DNA from: Nitrospirillum amazonense
Lineage (GTDB): Bacteria > Pseudomonadota > Alphaproteobacteria > Azospirillales > Azospirillaceae
Length of the DNA: 64,000 nt
Reading direction: 5' to 3'
Assembly: GCF_007828035.1 (NCBI RefSeq)
Contig: NZ_VITV01000005.1
Coordinates: forward strand, 62,001 to 126,000
Below, piece after piece: positions 46,203 through 55,366 of the stretch; the first letter of the stretch is position 1; every line of letters starts with the position of its first letter. Under the pieces are notes generated by a model. It was not told the DNA's origin and ran no database searches. It was given only the letters and a program-made list of their open reading frames with translations. Both the position numbers and the translations under genes were made by a program.

Positions 46203-47282
46203 TTAGCGCCAGGCGATATCGGGGTAATGGGCCACGGTCAACGGGCCCACCTGCAGCTTATGGTCCTGCATCGTGATGGGTAGCTTCAGCGTGGGGGCGC
46301 CGCCGTTGGCCTTGGGCTTGGCCAGCAAGGCGACGCCCAGGTGCGCCCAGGTCGCGGCGTTGCCGCGCAGGCTGCCGCCGTCGTGCAGCGCATCCACCAG
46401 ATTGTCCAGGCCCGACAGTTCCGCCGTGCCCGACCCCTGGGGCTGCAGGTTGGCATCCAGCGCCAGGGTGGCGTTGGCCCCCATGTGCAGGTCGCCCCAA
46501 TCCAGCTTCAGGCTGTCGATTTCCACCGTGCCGCCCTCCTTGGACCAGGGCGTCACCGCGTCCACGGTGGGCGCGGCCGGCACCGGTCCCTGCACCCGCG
46601 CTGCCAGGATCAGGCGCTGCACTGTCGTGCCCAGGCTGCGCACCGGCGGCACGGTCATGTTGGTGACGTCCACATGCAGGGCCAAGCCCGTGCCGGTGTG
46701 GTCCGTCGGCGGCGTCAGCGGCCGTTCCACCGTGACGGACAAATTCTCGATGGGGTAGCTGCCGGCCGGCACCAGGCTTGCCGGTGGCGCGTCCGCCGGG
46801 GCGCCCTCCGGCGTCGGCAGGGCGGCGGCGACCAGGGTGGCGTGGTTCAGATTCACCTGCACCGAGCGCGGGGCGCCGGTGGCCAGGTCCAGGGTGACGC
46901 GGCCGCCGGCGATGGTGGCGGAGGCCTCCAGCGCCGGCCGCCCGCCCTCATGCGGCAGGGTGGCGTGGCCACCCTTGGCCAGGGTCAGCACCACCTGGTC
47001 CAGGCGCCAGATGGGCGCGGAGGCCTTGACCGTCTCGGCCGACCAGCTCAGCCCGTCCGGCTTCGCGACCTTCACGTCGGTGGCGGTGATGGAAATGCCC
47101 AGGGGAAAGCCGCCCAGCGTGGGCGGCTGATAGGTGATGCTGGCGCCCGCCGCGCGCGCCAGCTCGGTATTGTGCTCCAGCAGGCCCAGCAGGCGGGTCG
47201 CCATGCGGTGCCACCACACGGCATAGCCGGTCACCAAGACCAGCACCAGGAACAGGACGAGCGTCAGGGGGCGGACACGCAT
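46203..47282 (-). CDS. DUF2125 envelope protein
   Basis: A 359-residue protein of the DUF2125 family, which is found in alphaproteobacteria and has unknown function. It has a single N-terminal membrane anchor (PLTLVLFLVLVLVTGYAVWW), then a mostly beta periplasmic part. Recurrent strands such as VTLDLATG and LALDANLQPQGSGTAELSG resemble AsmA/TamB-like repeats. The ATG at 47282 puts the anchor at the start. It converges with tyrA and is divergent from the cyclotransferase gene. Confidence 0.82.
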   Translation of the reverse strand: MRVRPLTLVLFLVLVLVTGYAVWWHRMATRLLGLLEHNTELARAAGASITYQPPTLGGFPLGISITATDVKVAKPDGLSWSAETVKASAPIWRLDQVVLTLAKGGHATLPHEGGRPALEASATIAGGRVTLDLATGAPRSVQVNLNHATLVAAALPTPEGAPADAPPASLVPAGSYPIENLSVTVERPLTPPTDHTGTGLALHVDVTNMTVPPVRSLGTTVQRLILAARVQGPVPAAPTVDAVTPWSKEGGTVEIDSLKLDWGDLHMGANATLALDANLQPQGSGTAELSGLDNLVDALHDGGSLRGNAATWAHLGVALLAKPKANGGAPTLKLPITMQDHKLQVGPLTVAHYPDIAWR

Positions 47283-47496
47283 GGGAAATTCCGAAAGGCA
47301 GCGGCCGGGCATGGACGCCGGGGCGATGAGGCCACGCCCGGATGGGCTTGGCAAGCGCGGTGCCGTCGCGCCGGCCTTCAGTCTTAGATCGGGATCAGCC
47401 GCCTGGAATGCCAGCGCCAATCGGCTTACCGACGGTTGACGGCGGCGGGGAAGCCGTCCAGGGTCGGGAGCATCATGGTCGTTTCCCCTGCCTGGC

Positions 47497-48084
47497 ATGC
47501 CGCGCTTGTCCCCATCCGCCCCTGAAATCGCCGCCCCCTACCGTGCCATCGGCGTCGCCGCCGGTGACGATGTCTGGGTCTTCGGTTATGGCTCCCTCAT
47601 GTGGAATCCGGGTTTCCCTTTCGTGGAGCGGCGGTTGGCCACGGTGCGCGGCTGGCACCGGGGGTTCAGCGTCTATTCCTTCCGTCATCGCGGCACCCGT
47701 GCCTGTCCGGGCGCCGTCCTGGGACTGGACCGGGGCGGGGCTTGCCGGGGCATCGCGTACCGTGTGGAGGCGGCCGAGGCGGCGGGGGTGCTGGACTATC
47801 TCTGGGCGCGGGAGATGCAGAACGCGGTCTATGAGCCGCGCCTGCTGACCGCCACGCTGGACAACGGGACGAAGGTGCCCACCGTGGCCTTCACCGTGCT
47901 GCGCGGGCATGAGCAATATTGCGGGCGCCTGCCGCCGGAGGAACTGGCCGGGCTGATCCGCCAGGGCGTGGGGGAAAGCGGGCGCAACGTCGACTATCTG
48001 GTCAACACCGTCCGGCACCTGCATGAGCTGGGCATCCGCGACCGCAACCTGGAAGGGCTGGTGGAGCGGGTGACGGCCTCGTGA
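47497..48084 (+). CDS. Gamma-glutamylcyclotransferase (ChaC-like)
   Basis: A 195-residue cytosolic enzyme expected to split glutathione or gamma-glutamyl peptides into 5-oxoproline. VWVFGYGSLMWNPGF is the YGSL substrate-binding motif of ChaC proteins; WAREMQNAVYEPRLL and GGRNVDYL-like GRNVDYLVNTV follow. Its position next to DUF2125 and the tyrA operon is usual in related genomes as far as I recall. Converges with rsmD. Confidence 0.9.
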   Translation: MPRLSPSAPEIAAPYRAIGVAAGDDVWVFGYGSLMWNPGFPFVERRLATVRGWHRGFSVYSFRHRGTRACPGAVLGLDRGGACRGIAYRVEAAEAAGVLDYLWAREMQNAVYEPRLLTATLDNGTKVPTVAFTVLRGHEQYCGRLPPEELAGLIRQGVGESGRNVDYLVNTVRHLHELGIRDRNLEGLVERVTAS

Positions 48085-48096
48085 GGGCGGTTAAGC

Positions 48097-48660
48097 TCAC
48101 CCCCGCTTGAGGAACAGCACGCGGGTGTCGCCATAGCGGCGGTCGTCCCGTTGCTCGAAGCCCAGCGGCGCCTGGAAAGCGTCATCGCCGCCGATCTCGA
48201 CGACGCACAGGGCCTCTCGCGCCAGCCAGCCGCCGACCGCCAGGCCTTCCAACGCGCGCGGTGCCAGCTCCTGGCCGTAGGGCGGGTCCAGGAAGACCAG
48301 CTCGGCCGCCTGCCGGGCGGGAGGGGGCTTGGTGGCGTCGCCCAGGGTGAACTGGCAGCGGCCGCCTTCCCGCAAGGTGGCGGCGTTGGCGCGGGCCAGG
48401 TCCAGCGAAGCGCGGCTGACATCCAGGAACAGGGCGGCCTCCGCCCCGCGCGACAGAGCCTCCAGGCCCAGGGCGCCGGTGCCGCAGAACGCGTCCAGCA
48501 CCACCCGGCCCTCCACCGTGGGGCCTTCGTCGGCGAAGAAATCGCCATGCTCCAGGATGTTGAACAGGGCCTGGCGCGTGCGGTCGCTGGTGGGCCGCAC
48601 GTCCCGGCCGCCGGGGGCCGCCAGGGTCCGCCCGCGATGCCGCCCGCCGACGATGCGCAT
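48097..48660 (-). CDS. rsmD: 16S rRNA (guanine-966-N2)-methyltransferase RsmD
   Basis: SAM-dependent rRNA methyltransferase of 187 residues that modifies G966 of 16S rRNA. It opens MRIVGGRHRGRTLAAPGGRDVRPTSDR, has LDAFCGTGALGLEALSRG (motif I) and the catalytic FLDPPYGQ. Its ATG overlaps the rluB stop by one base, so the two are coupled. Confidence 0.95.
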   Translation of the reverse strand: MRIVGGRHRGRTLAAPGGRDVRPTSDRTRQALFNILEHGDFFADEGPTVEGRVVLDAFCGTGALGLEALSRGAEAALFLDVSRASLDLARANAATLREGGRCQFTLGDATKPPPARQAAELVFLDPPYGQELAPRALEGLAVGGWLAREALCVVEIGGDDAFQAPLGFEQRDDRRYGDTRVLFLKRG

Positions 48661-50036
48661 CAGGTCTTCTTGCCCCTGGGCGCCGGCTTGCCCGTTGGGC
48701 GTGCGGGCTTGGAGCCGGCAGATTTGGGGCTGGTGGATTTGGCGGAAGCCGCTTTAGGCGTTGGCTTGCCGGTGCGCGGGGGGGCCGCCTTGGCCGTATC
48801 CCGCTTGGCCTCGCCCCGCTTGGGCTCGCCGCGCTTGGCGCCATCCCGCTTCGGGGCCCGGCTATCGACGCGCTCACCCAGGCTGGGGGCGCTGCGCGTC
48901 ACCGCCGCCTTGCGCGGGCGGCGGGCGGGGGTGTCGTCATCATCGTCGGGCGTGCCGTCCAGCGCCCGGTCCAGGGCGAGGGCCAGCGCGCGCGCCTTGT
49001 CGGCCGCGCTGTCGCCGGTGGAAGGCGGGCGCTTGGCGCGGGTGGCGGCATCGGCCGGTGCTGAAGGGCGTTCAGCGGATCGGGATGTGGCTCGGGCCGG
49101 GGCACGGGCGGCGCGGGGAGCCTCCACCCCCTCCTCACGGCGGATGCGGGCCGGGGCGGTCTTTGCCGGTGCCGCCTTGGCAGCGGGTGCGGCCTTGGGC
49201 GCCTTATCGAAGCGCAGCGCCGGCGCCTCGGCCGCCAACTTGCCGCGCGCCTCCTTGCGGTCCTGGGCGCTTTCCTTGGGGAAGAACTGGGGCAGCTGGT
49301 CGCGCAGCACGCGGCGCGGCACTTCCTCCACCTCACCCTTTTCCAGCTTGCCCAGCTGGAACGGGCCGTAGGCGACGCGGATCAGCCGGTTCACCGTCAG
49401 GCCCAGGTGCTCCAGCACCTTGCGGATCTCGCGGTTCTTGCCTTCGCGCAGAGTCATGGTCAGCCAGGCGTTGCTGCCCTGCTCCCGGTCCAGCACCGCC
49501 TCGATGGGGCCGTACTCGATGCCGTCGACGAAGATACCCTCCGCCAGCTTGGCCAGCTTGGCGGTATCCGGCGTCCCGTGCACCCGCACCCGGTAGCGGC
49601 GGGGCCAGGCGGTGGACGGCAGCTCCAGATGCCGGGCCAGTTCCCCGTCGTTGGTCAGCAGCAGCAGGCCCTCGGTGTTCAGATCCAGCCGGCCGACGCT
49701 GATGACGCGCGGCATGCCGTCGGGCAGGCGGTCGAACACCGTGGCGCGGGCCAACTCGTCGCGAGCCGTGGTCACCAAGCCGGCGGGCTTGTGATAGCGC
49801 CAGACGCGCGTCGGCTCCTGCTCCGGCAGAACCTGGCCGTCGACGACGATGCGGTCGCCGGCTTGCACGTTCACGCCGGGCGAGGTCAGTACCTGGCCAT
49901 TCACGGCCACGCGACCGTCAGCGATCCAGCGCTCGGCATCGCGGCGGGAGCACAGGCCGGCACGCGCCAGCCGCTTGGCGATACGCTCGCCGTCTTTGGG
50001 GGCGCCGGACTTCTCGGGGGATTTGGTATCGGACAT
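48660..50036 (-). CDS. rluB: Large-subunit pseudouridine synthase RluB-like with long basic tail
   Basis: A 458-residue pseudouridine synthase. The S4 domain (RIAKRLARAGLCSRRDAERWI) is followed by the RsuA/RluB catalytic domain with D118 in GRLDLNTEGLLLLTNDG. It should modify 23S rRNA, by homology near U2605. After about residue 265 comes an unusually long, low-complexity Ala/Lys/Arg/Pro tail of nearly 200 residues that may bind RNA. The ATG at 50036 begins MSDTKSPEK. Coupled with rsmD. Confidence 0.92.
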   Translation of the reverse strand: MSDTKSPEKSGAPKDGERIAKRLARAGLCSRRDAERWIADGRVAVNGQVLTSPGVNVQAGDRIVVDGQVLPEQEPTRVWRYHKPAGLVTTARDELARATVFDRLPDGMPRVISVGRLDLNTEGLLLLTNDGELARHLELPSTAWPRRYRVRVHGTPDTAKLAKLAEGIFVDGIEYGPIEAVLDREQGSNAWLTMTLREGKNREIRKVLEHLGLTVNRLIRVAYGPFQLGKLEKGEVEEVPRRVLRDQLPQFFPKESAQDRKEARGKLAAEAPALRFDKAPKAAPAAKAAPAKTAPARIRREEGVEAPRAARAPARATSRSAERPSAPADAATRAKRPPSTGDSAADKARALALALDRALDGTPDDDDDTPARRPRKAAVTRSAPSLGERVDSRAPKRDGAKRGEPKRGEAKRDTAKAAPPRTGKPTPKAASAKSTSPKSAGSKPARPTGKPAPRGKKT

Positions 50037-50128
50037 GGGGCGGACTGTATGCGCGCCCAGCCGCCTTGCCAAGCGCCAGACGGCGCCGGCCCAAGCCGAT
50101 GGGGGCCTCGCCTGGGGCATGGCTGCGC

Positions 50129-50157
50129 TTGATTCGGAAATGATCGTTTCCTATAAT
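50129..50157 (+). promoter_or_regulatory. TetR gene promoter with the operator filling the spacer
   Basis: TTGATT (50129-50134), 17-base spacer, TATAAT (50152-50157). The spacer holds the near-palindrome GGAAATGATCGTTTCC (50136-50151). The expected transcription start is at or next to the ATG at 50164, so the mRNA is probably leaderless. Confidence 0.75.
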
Positions 50158-50163
50158 GCTGCC

Positions 50164-50778
50164 ATGACCGCCTCGCTCTCTCCCCGCCGTCCTGGCCCCG
50201 GCCGCCCGCGCGAATTCGACACCGACCTGGCGTTGGATCGCGCCATCGCGGTGTTCAGTGAGCGCGGCTATCAGGGTGCTGCCATCAGCGACCTGACCCG
50301 GGCCCTCGGCCTGACCGCCGGCAGCCTGTACAAGGCCTTCACCGACAAGCGCGGCCTGTTCCTGGCCGCCTTCGACCGCTACGTGGCCCTGCGGACCGAG
50401 CGGTTACGCGCCGCGCTGGAGGGCGCTCCCACCGGGCGGGCCAAGATCAAGGCGGTATTGGATTTCTATGCCGACAGCAGCCATGGGGCTGATGGTCGCC
50501 GGGGGTGCCTGGTGGTGGCCGGCGCTGTGGACCTCGCCGCCGCCGATCCGGAAATCGCGGCCCGGGTGACCGGGGCGCTGCACCTGAACGAGGGACGGCT
50601 CGCCGACCTTGTCGCTGAAGGACAGGCCGATGGCACGGTCGCCCCGCATCTTGATCCCTCGGCCACTGCCCGGTTGTTGCTGTGCGTGCTGCAGGGGATG
50701 CGCGTCATCGGCAAGACGGGGCGGGACCGCGCGGAAATGGCGCCCTTGGCGGACAACGCAATGAAACTGCTGGACTGA
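50164..50778 (+). CDS. TetR/AcrR-family repressor
   Basis: A 204-residue regulator. The HTH region is YQGAAISDLTRALGLTAGSLYKAFTDKRGLF; the ligand domain follows. I chose the ATG at 50164 because the upstream in-frame ATG at 50140 lies inside the promoter. The operator GGAAATGATCGTTTCC in its own promoter recurs, in opposite orientation, ahead of the downstream hydrolase. It likely represses itself and that gene, with a ligand related to the hydrolase substrate. Confidence 0.9.
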   Translation: MTASLSPRRPGPGRPREFDTDLALDRAIAVFSERGYQGAAISDLTRALGLTAGSLYKAFTDKRGLFLAAFDRYVALRTERLRAALEGAPTGRAKIKAVLDFYADSSHGADGRRGCLVVAGAVDLAAADPEIAARVTGALHLNEGRLADLVAEGQADGTVAPHLDPSATARLLLCVLQGMRVIGKTGRDRAEMAPLADNAMKLLD

Positions 50779-50820
50779 AGACGGCCCGCCATCGCCGCCG
50801 CAGTGGCGGTTGCTCAATTA

Positions 50821-50836
50821 GGAAACGATCATTCCC
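50821..50836 (+). promoter_or_regulatory. Second TetR operator, ahead of the hydrolase
   Basis: GGAAACGATCATTCCC matches the reverse complement of the operator at 50136-50151 except for one base. The hydrolase ribosome binding site AAGGAG (50841-50846) lies just downstream. Confidence 0.75.
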
Positions 50837-50854
50837 AAAAAAGGAGATAACCCC

Positions 50855-51766
50855 ATGCAACCCTTCAACGCCGATCGCTTCTGGCGACGCTTCCGACACG
50901 GCCTGGTGACCGCCAACGGTGTGCGCCTGCATTACGTCGAGGGTGGGCCAGAGGGCGAGCAGCAGGGGCCGCCGGTGCTATTGATCCCGGGCTGGCCACA
51001 AAGCTGGTACGCCTGGCGCCATGTCATGCCCTTGCTGGCCGATGCCGGGCGGCGGGTCATCGCCGTGGACCCGCGCGGCTTCGGCGACTCGGATCGGCCG
51101 GCCGACGGTTATGACCTGGGCACGGTGGCGGCCGACATGCACGGCCTGGCCACCGCCCTGGGCCTGCTGGACGATGGCCCGATCGACGTGGTGGGCCATG
51201 ATGTCGGCACCTGGATCGGCCATGCCTATGCCGCCGACTGGCCAGGGGACGTGCACCGCCTGGCCCTGGTTGATGCGGCCCTGCCGGGCATCACGCCCCC
51301 GCCACCGCCCGGCATCCCATCGGACGAGGCCAACGCCCGCACCTGGCACTTCGCCTTCAACCGCCTGGATGACCTGCCGGAACTGCTCATCCAGGGGCGG
51401 GAACACGCCTACCTCGGCCACTTGTTCAACGCCAAGGCCCTGCGGCGCTGGGCCATCGGGCCGGCCGACCTGGACGAGTACGTGCGGGTGCTGTCCCTGC
51501 CGGGCGCCCTGCGCTCCACCTTCGCTTATTATCGCGAGGTTTTCCGGCCGGCAGAACTGGCGCGGGCGAGGGCGCGGGCGGGGAAGGGGCTGGTGCTGCC
51601 CATTCTGGCCGTGGGGGCCCGGGCCGGCGTGGGCACCCTGCTGGCCGATACCTTGCGCGGCTATGCCGCCGACGTGCGGGCCCAGGTGCTGGACTGCGGC
51701 CATTATGTGCCGGAGGAGTCGCCCGACGAATTGGCGGCCGTGCTGGTCGATTTTCTCGCCGGATGA
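50855..51766 (+). CDS. Alpha/beta hydrolase, epoxide-hydrolase-like
   Basis: A 303-residue alpha/beta hydrolase. The oxyanion-hole motif is IPGWPQSWYAWR (44-55). The nucleophile elbow GHDVGTW carries an Asp (D116), which points to the epoxide hydrolase/haloalkane dehalogenase group over Ser esterases. The catalytic His is in DCGHYVPEESPDELA. The cap region is about 140-210. It is controlled, by inference, by the TetR gene upstream through the operator at 50821. Confidence 0.88.
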   Translation: MQPFNADRFWRRFRHGLVTANGVRLHYVEGGPEGEQQGPPVLLIPGWPQSWYAWRHVMPLLADAGRRVIAVDPRGFGDSDRPADGYDLGTVAADMHGLATALGLLDDGPIDVVGHDVGTWIGHAYAADWPGDVHRLALVDAALPGITPPPPPGIPSDEANARTWHFAFNRLDDLPELLIQGREHAYLGHLFNAKALRRWAIGPADLDEYVRVLSLPGALRSTFAYYREVFRPAELARARARAGKGLVLPILAVGARAGVGTLLADTLRGYAADVRAQVLDCGHYVPEESPDELAAVLVDFLAG

Positions 51767-51822
51767 CAGATGCGCCGCCCGCCCGCTTGACGCCGCGCGC
51801 GGCGCTGCCCCACGCTGGGGAC

Positions 51823-52299
51823 ATGCTGTCGTCCCCGCTTGAGACCGAGCCCGATCCGTCCCCCATGGAGCGCGCCTTCGCCGAGGCCGCGTCCGCCGCC
51901 GCGCGGGGGGAAGTGCCGGTGGGCGCCGTCATCGTCGACCCCGCCTCCGGTGCCGTCCTGGCCGCCGCCTCCAACCGGACGGAGGAGTTGGCCGACCCCA
52001 CGGCCCATGCCGAGGTGCTGGCCATTCGTGCCGCCTGCGCCGCCGTAGGCCAGCCGCGCCTGCCGGGCCTGGACCTCTATGTGACGCTGGAACCCTGCGC
52101 TCTGTGCGCTGCCGCCATCAGCTTCGCCCGTCTCAGGCGGGTCTATTTCGGGGCCTACGACCCCAAGGGCGGGGCCGTGGAGCATGGCCCCCGTTTCTTC
52201 AGCCAGGCCACCTGCCATCATGCGCCCGATACCTATGGCGGGCTGCAGGAACGGCGGGCGGGTGCGCTGCTGCAGGATTTCTTCAAGGAACGACGCTGA
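51823..52299 (+). CDS. tadA: tRNA adenosine deaminase TadA
   Basis: Zinc deaminase that converts A34 to inosine in tRNA-Arg(ACG). The active site HAE lies in PTAHAEVLAIRAA, and the zinc Cys pair in TLEPCALCAAAISFAR. About 158 residues with the ATG at 51823, which gives the usual lead before the first helix. An in-frame ATG at 51763, overlapping the hydrolase stop, would add 20 residues and imply coupling. In related genomes tadA is commonly divergent from rluB-rsmD; here a TetR-hydrolase pair lies between them. Confidence 0.93.
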   Translation: MLSSPLETEPDPSPMERAFAEAASAAARGEVPVGAVIVDPASGAVLAAASNRTEELADPTAHAEVLAIRAACAAVGQPRLPGLDLYVTLEPCALCAAAISFARLRRVYFGAYDPKGGAVEHGPRFFSQATCHHAPDTYGGLQERRAGALLQDFFKERR

Positions 52300-52331
52300 C
52301 GCCGCCGCCACAGCAAGGGGATGGGAACCGC

Positions 52332-53009
52332 ATGCCGCTCTACCGGGACGACTACGGCGCCTACTACTGGTCCTTGCGCGGCGATGTGACGGGCGAGGTG
52401 GTGCGCGACACGCCTTTCCACAAGGACGCCGGCATGCGGGTGCTGCGGGTCCGCCCGGGGCAGGAGGGGCGCATCCTGTGGACGGTGCGGGGCGCTTTCG
52501 CCCTGTTGGGGCTGGAGGCGCTGGCCATCCTGGCGCTGGCCGCCGGTCTGGTCATCGTTCCCGCCGGCTGGCAGACCGCTCTGGCAGTGAACGCCTTCCT
52601 GCCCACCACCGTCCTGGCGGTGCTGGCCTTGTCCGTGCTGCTGCCGCTGTCGTGCGAATGGACCATCGTGCGCCACCCCCTGCGCATCGTATACGGTCAG
52701 CCGCGCAGCCTGCTGCTGGCGCCGCTGCTGCCCCTGCTGGGGCCGCTGCTGATCGTCCTGGCCACCGCCGCCGTATTCTGGCGTCAGGCCGGGGTGTTCC
52801 GGGGCCTGCGGACCATCGTGCACGGCGCCGACCTGTGGGTCTGGGGCATCGTGGCGGCGGCCGTTCTGGGGCTGGCCGTGCTGGCCGGCTGGCTGATCCG
52901 CCAGTGCTGGGTGGGCTGGAAAGAGGCCCACCGCCGTCCGCCGCCCCGCATCCTCGGCCTGAGGGTGGCGGCATCGCGCGAGCGGCGGCGGGACCGGACC
53001 GGGTCTTAG
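52332..53009 (+). CDS. Four-helix membrane protein of unknown function
   Basis: A 225-residue unrecognised protein. A soluble Tyr/Arg-rich start (MPLYRDDYGAYYWSLRGDV) is followed by four hydrophobic segments (about 57-83, 86-112, 125-148 and 160-185). The C-terminus is Arg-rich (SRERRRDR) and so probably cytoplasmic. It lies 32 bases after tadA and may be cotranscribed. Its end overlaps the convergent TPR gene by four bases. Confidence 0.65.
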   Translation: MPLYRDDYGAYYWSLRGDVTGEVVRDTPFHKDAGMRVLRVRPGQEGRILWTVRGAFALLGLEALAILALAAGLVIVPAGWQTALAVNAFLPTTVLAVLALSVLLPLSCEWTIVRHPLRIVYGQPRSLLLAPLLPLLGPLLIVLATAAVFWRQAGVFRGLRTIVHGADLWVWGIVAAAVLGLAVLAGWLIRQCWVGWKEAHRRPPPRILGLRVAASRERRRDRTGS

Positions 53010-53929
53010 GCTCCCGGCTTCTCTTCGGCGGCGGCTTCCTCAGCCTGGGGGGCTTCCCCGCCCTTGGCTTCGGCGGCCGCCTTCTCGGCGCGATAGGTGT
53101 CGAAGGCGATCTTCACCGACCGCGCGGCCTCGCTGTCCGGGTAGGCGGCGGCCCACTGGTCGGCGCGGTCGGCGGCGGCGTCGCCATTGCCCATCTGCGC
53201 CATGACCGTCAGGGCCCGGGCGTAGAACTGCTGCGGCACCGGATGCGCCGGCGTGGTCTGGATCAGCACCCAGATGATCTGGGCGGCCTCTTCGGCGCGG
53301 CCCATGGCGATCAGGGTGTCGGCCAGGGCCAGCCGGGCGTCGCCCTGGGACGGGTCCAGGGTGGCGCAGGCATGGAACTCGGCGGCGGCCGCGTCCAGCC
53401 GACCGGTGTTGCGCAGGATCAGGCCCAGGTTGAAGCGGGTCTCGGCCCGGTTGGGGTCCAGCTCCAGCGTGCGGCGCCAGGCGTCCTCGGCCCCGGCCAG
53501 GTCGTTCTTCTGGCCCGAAGCCACGCCCAAGGCGTGCCAGGCCTCGGTGAACTGCGGGTTCAGTTCCACCGCGCGGCGGAAGCTTTCCAGCGCCTCGTCC
53601 ACCTTGCCCTGGGCCAGCAGCGCCATGCCCAGGTTCTGGTGGGGCGGCGGGTGGTTGGGATTCAGCGACCGCGCCTTCTTCAGCGCCGTCACCGCCTCCT
53701 CCAGCTTGCCCAGGCCCTGCAGCACCGCGCCCAGGTTGGACCAGGCGACGCGGATCTCCGGGACGGAGGCGTAGATGCGGATGATGGCGCGGTAGGCGTT
53801 CTCCGCCTCCTTCAGCCGGCCCTGGCGGTGCAGGTCGGCGGCCACCCGCATGTCGTTGACGAAGGGCGCGCCGGCATTGGCGTCCTTGGAGATTTCCGCG
53901 ATGCGGCGGCGGCGGTCCTGGCGATTCAT
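53006..53929 (-). CDS. TPR-repeat protein
   Basis: A 307-residue soluble protein built of tandem tetratricopeptide repeats (about residues 25-260), for example WSNLGAVLQGLGKLEEAVTALKKARSLNPN and ALGVASGQKNDLAGAEDAWRRTLELDPN. The Glu/Ala-rich C-terminus is disordered. No signal peptide is seen. Such proteins act as scaffolds; the partner is unknown. It lies on the same strand as purD but behind a terminator. Confidence 0.85.
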   Translation of the reverse strand: MNRQDRRRRIAEISKDANAGAPFVNDMRVAADLHRQGRLKEAENAYRAIIRIYASVPEIRVAWSNLGAVLQGLGKLEEAVTALKKARSLNPNHPPPHQNLGMALLAQGKVDEALESFRRAVELNPQFTEAWHALGVASGQKNDLAGAEDAWRRTLELDPNRAETRFNLGLILRNTGRLDAAAAEFHACATLDPSQGDARLALADTLIAMGRAEEAAQIIWVLIQTTPAHPVPQQFYARALTVMAQMGNGDAAADRADQWAAAYPDSEAARSVKIAFDTYRAEKAAAEAKGGEAPQAEEAAAEEKPGA

Positions 53930-53942
53930 GATCTCATGTCCC

Positions 53943-53974
53943 TAAAAACGGCGGGGCCCCGTGCTGGGGCGCCG
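53943..53974 (-). terminator. Probable terminator after purD
   Basis: Minus-strand hairpin, GGCG-CCCC pairing with GGGG and CGCC (with a small bulge), followed by TTTTT. It lies between the purD stop (53999) and the TPR gene start. Confidence 0.55.
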
Positions 53975-53998
53975 GCCTTATCCCTGCTTCTGTCCCCG

Positions 53999-55306
53999 TT
54001 AGGCCTTTTCGCGCTCGGCCTTTTCGCGTTCCAGGGCGCGCCAGCCGATGTCCCGGCGGCAGAACCCCTCCGGCCAGCGGATGCGGTCCACCGCCTGGTA
54101 GGCGAGTGCCTGCGCCTCGGCCACCGTCTTGCCGATGGCCGTCACGCCCAGCACCCGGCCGCCATTGGCCAGCACATGATCGCCATCTGCTTTGGTGCCG
54201 GCATGGAAGACGGTGACCCCGTCGACCTTGCCCGCATCCTCCAGCCCCCCGATGGCGGTGTTCTTCACATAATCACCCGGATAACCCTGGGCCGCCATCA
54301 CCACGCACAGGGCGGGGTCGTCGTGCCAGCGCACGTCCACATGGTCCAGCTGCCCGTCGCAGGTGGCCAGCAGCAGCGGCACGATGTCGGATTTCAGGCG
54401 GCGCATCAGCACCTGGCATTCCGGGTCGCCGAAGCGTGCGTTGAACTCGATCAGCCGCGGCTTCGGTCCTTCCGGGCTCGCAACGATCATCAGCCCGGCG
54501 AACAACACCCCGGTGAAGGGCTTGCCCTCGGCCGCCATACCGCGCACCGTGGGTTCCACGATCTCGCGCATCACCCGGTCCTGCAGCTCGGGCGTCAGCA
54601 CGGGCGCGGGGGAATAGGCGCCCATGCCGCCGGTGTTGGGGCCCTGGTCGTTGTCGAGCACCCGCTTGTGGTCCTGCGCGCCCACCAGGGGCAGGGCGTG
54701 GGTGCCGTCGCACAGCGCGAAGAAGCTGGCCTCCTCGCCATCCATGAATTCTTCCACCACCACCTCGGCGCCGGCGCTGCCGAAGCGGCCGTGCAGCATG
54801 GCGTCGTCGATGGCGGCATGCGCCTCCTCCAGGGTCATGGCGATGACGACACCCTTGCCGGCGGCCAGGCCGTCGGCCTTCACCACGATGGGCGCGCCCT
54901 GCTCGGTAACGTAGGCCTTGGCGGCGCTGGCGTCGGTGAAGCGCCGGTAGGCGGCCGTGGGCACGCCGTACTTGGCGCAGATGTCCTTCATGAAGCCTTT
55001 GGAGCCTTCCAGGGCGGCGGCCGCCTGGCTGGGGCCGAAGGCCTTGATGCCGGCGGCCGTCAGGCGGTCCACCAGGCCCAGCACCAGCGGCTGCTCCGGA
55101 CCCACCACCACCAGGTCGACGGCGTTGGACGTGGCGAAGGCCACCAGGCCGTCCACGTCGTCGGCCTTGATGTCCACGCAGCTCGCTACGTCGCGGATGC
55201 CGGCGTTGCCGGGCGCGCACCACAAGGTGCCGCACAGGGGGGAGGCTGAGATGGCCCAGCACAGCGCATGCTCCCGCCCGCCGGATCCGACCACCAGGAT
55301 CTTCAT
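53999..55306 (-). CDS. purD: Phosphoribosylamine-glycine ligase
   Basis: ATP-grasp ligase of 435 residues that forms glycinamide ribonucleotide, second step of purine synthesis. [19 protein letters not shown] is the diagnostic N-terminus; [25 protein letters not shown] and [12 protein letters not shown] are also conserved. It is divergent from xseA 60 bases away, a common arrangement in alphaproteobacteria. Confidence 0.97.
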   Translation of the reverse strand: MKILVVGSGGREHALCWAISASPLCGTLWCAPGNAGIRDVASCVDIKADDVDGLVAFATSNAVDLVVVGPEQPLVLGLVDRLTAAGIKAFGPSQAAAALEGSKGFMKDICAKYGVPTAAYRRFTDASAAKAYVTEQGAPIVVKADGLAAGKGVVIAMTLEEAHAAIDDAMLHGRFGSAGAEVVVEEFMDGEEASFFALCDGTHALPLVGAQDHKRVLDNDQGPNTGGMGAYSPAPVLTPELQDRVMREIVEPTVRGMAAEGKPFTGVLFAGLMIVASPEGPKPRLIEFNARFGDPECQVLMRRLKSDIVPLLLATCDGQLDHVDVRWHDDPALCVVMAAQGYPGDYVKNTAIGGLEDAGKVDGVTVFHAGTKADGDHVLANGGRVLGVTAIGKTVAEAQALAYQAVDRIRWPEGFCRRDIGWRALEREKAEREKA

Positions 55307-55366
55307 CGCCTCTACCCCCGATCACGATTCCATCTGTTGAGCGGGTGCTTGTATCATGCCCGCGCC

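Noticed and set aside
52184-55249. A 1021-codon plus-strand frame over the TPR and purD genes
   Set aside because: Antisense to two well-supported genes and mostly Gly/Arg/Gln/His low complexity.
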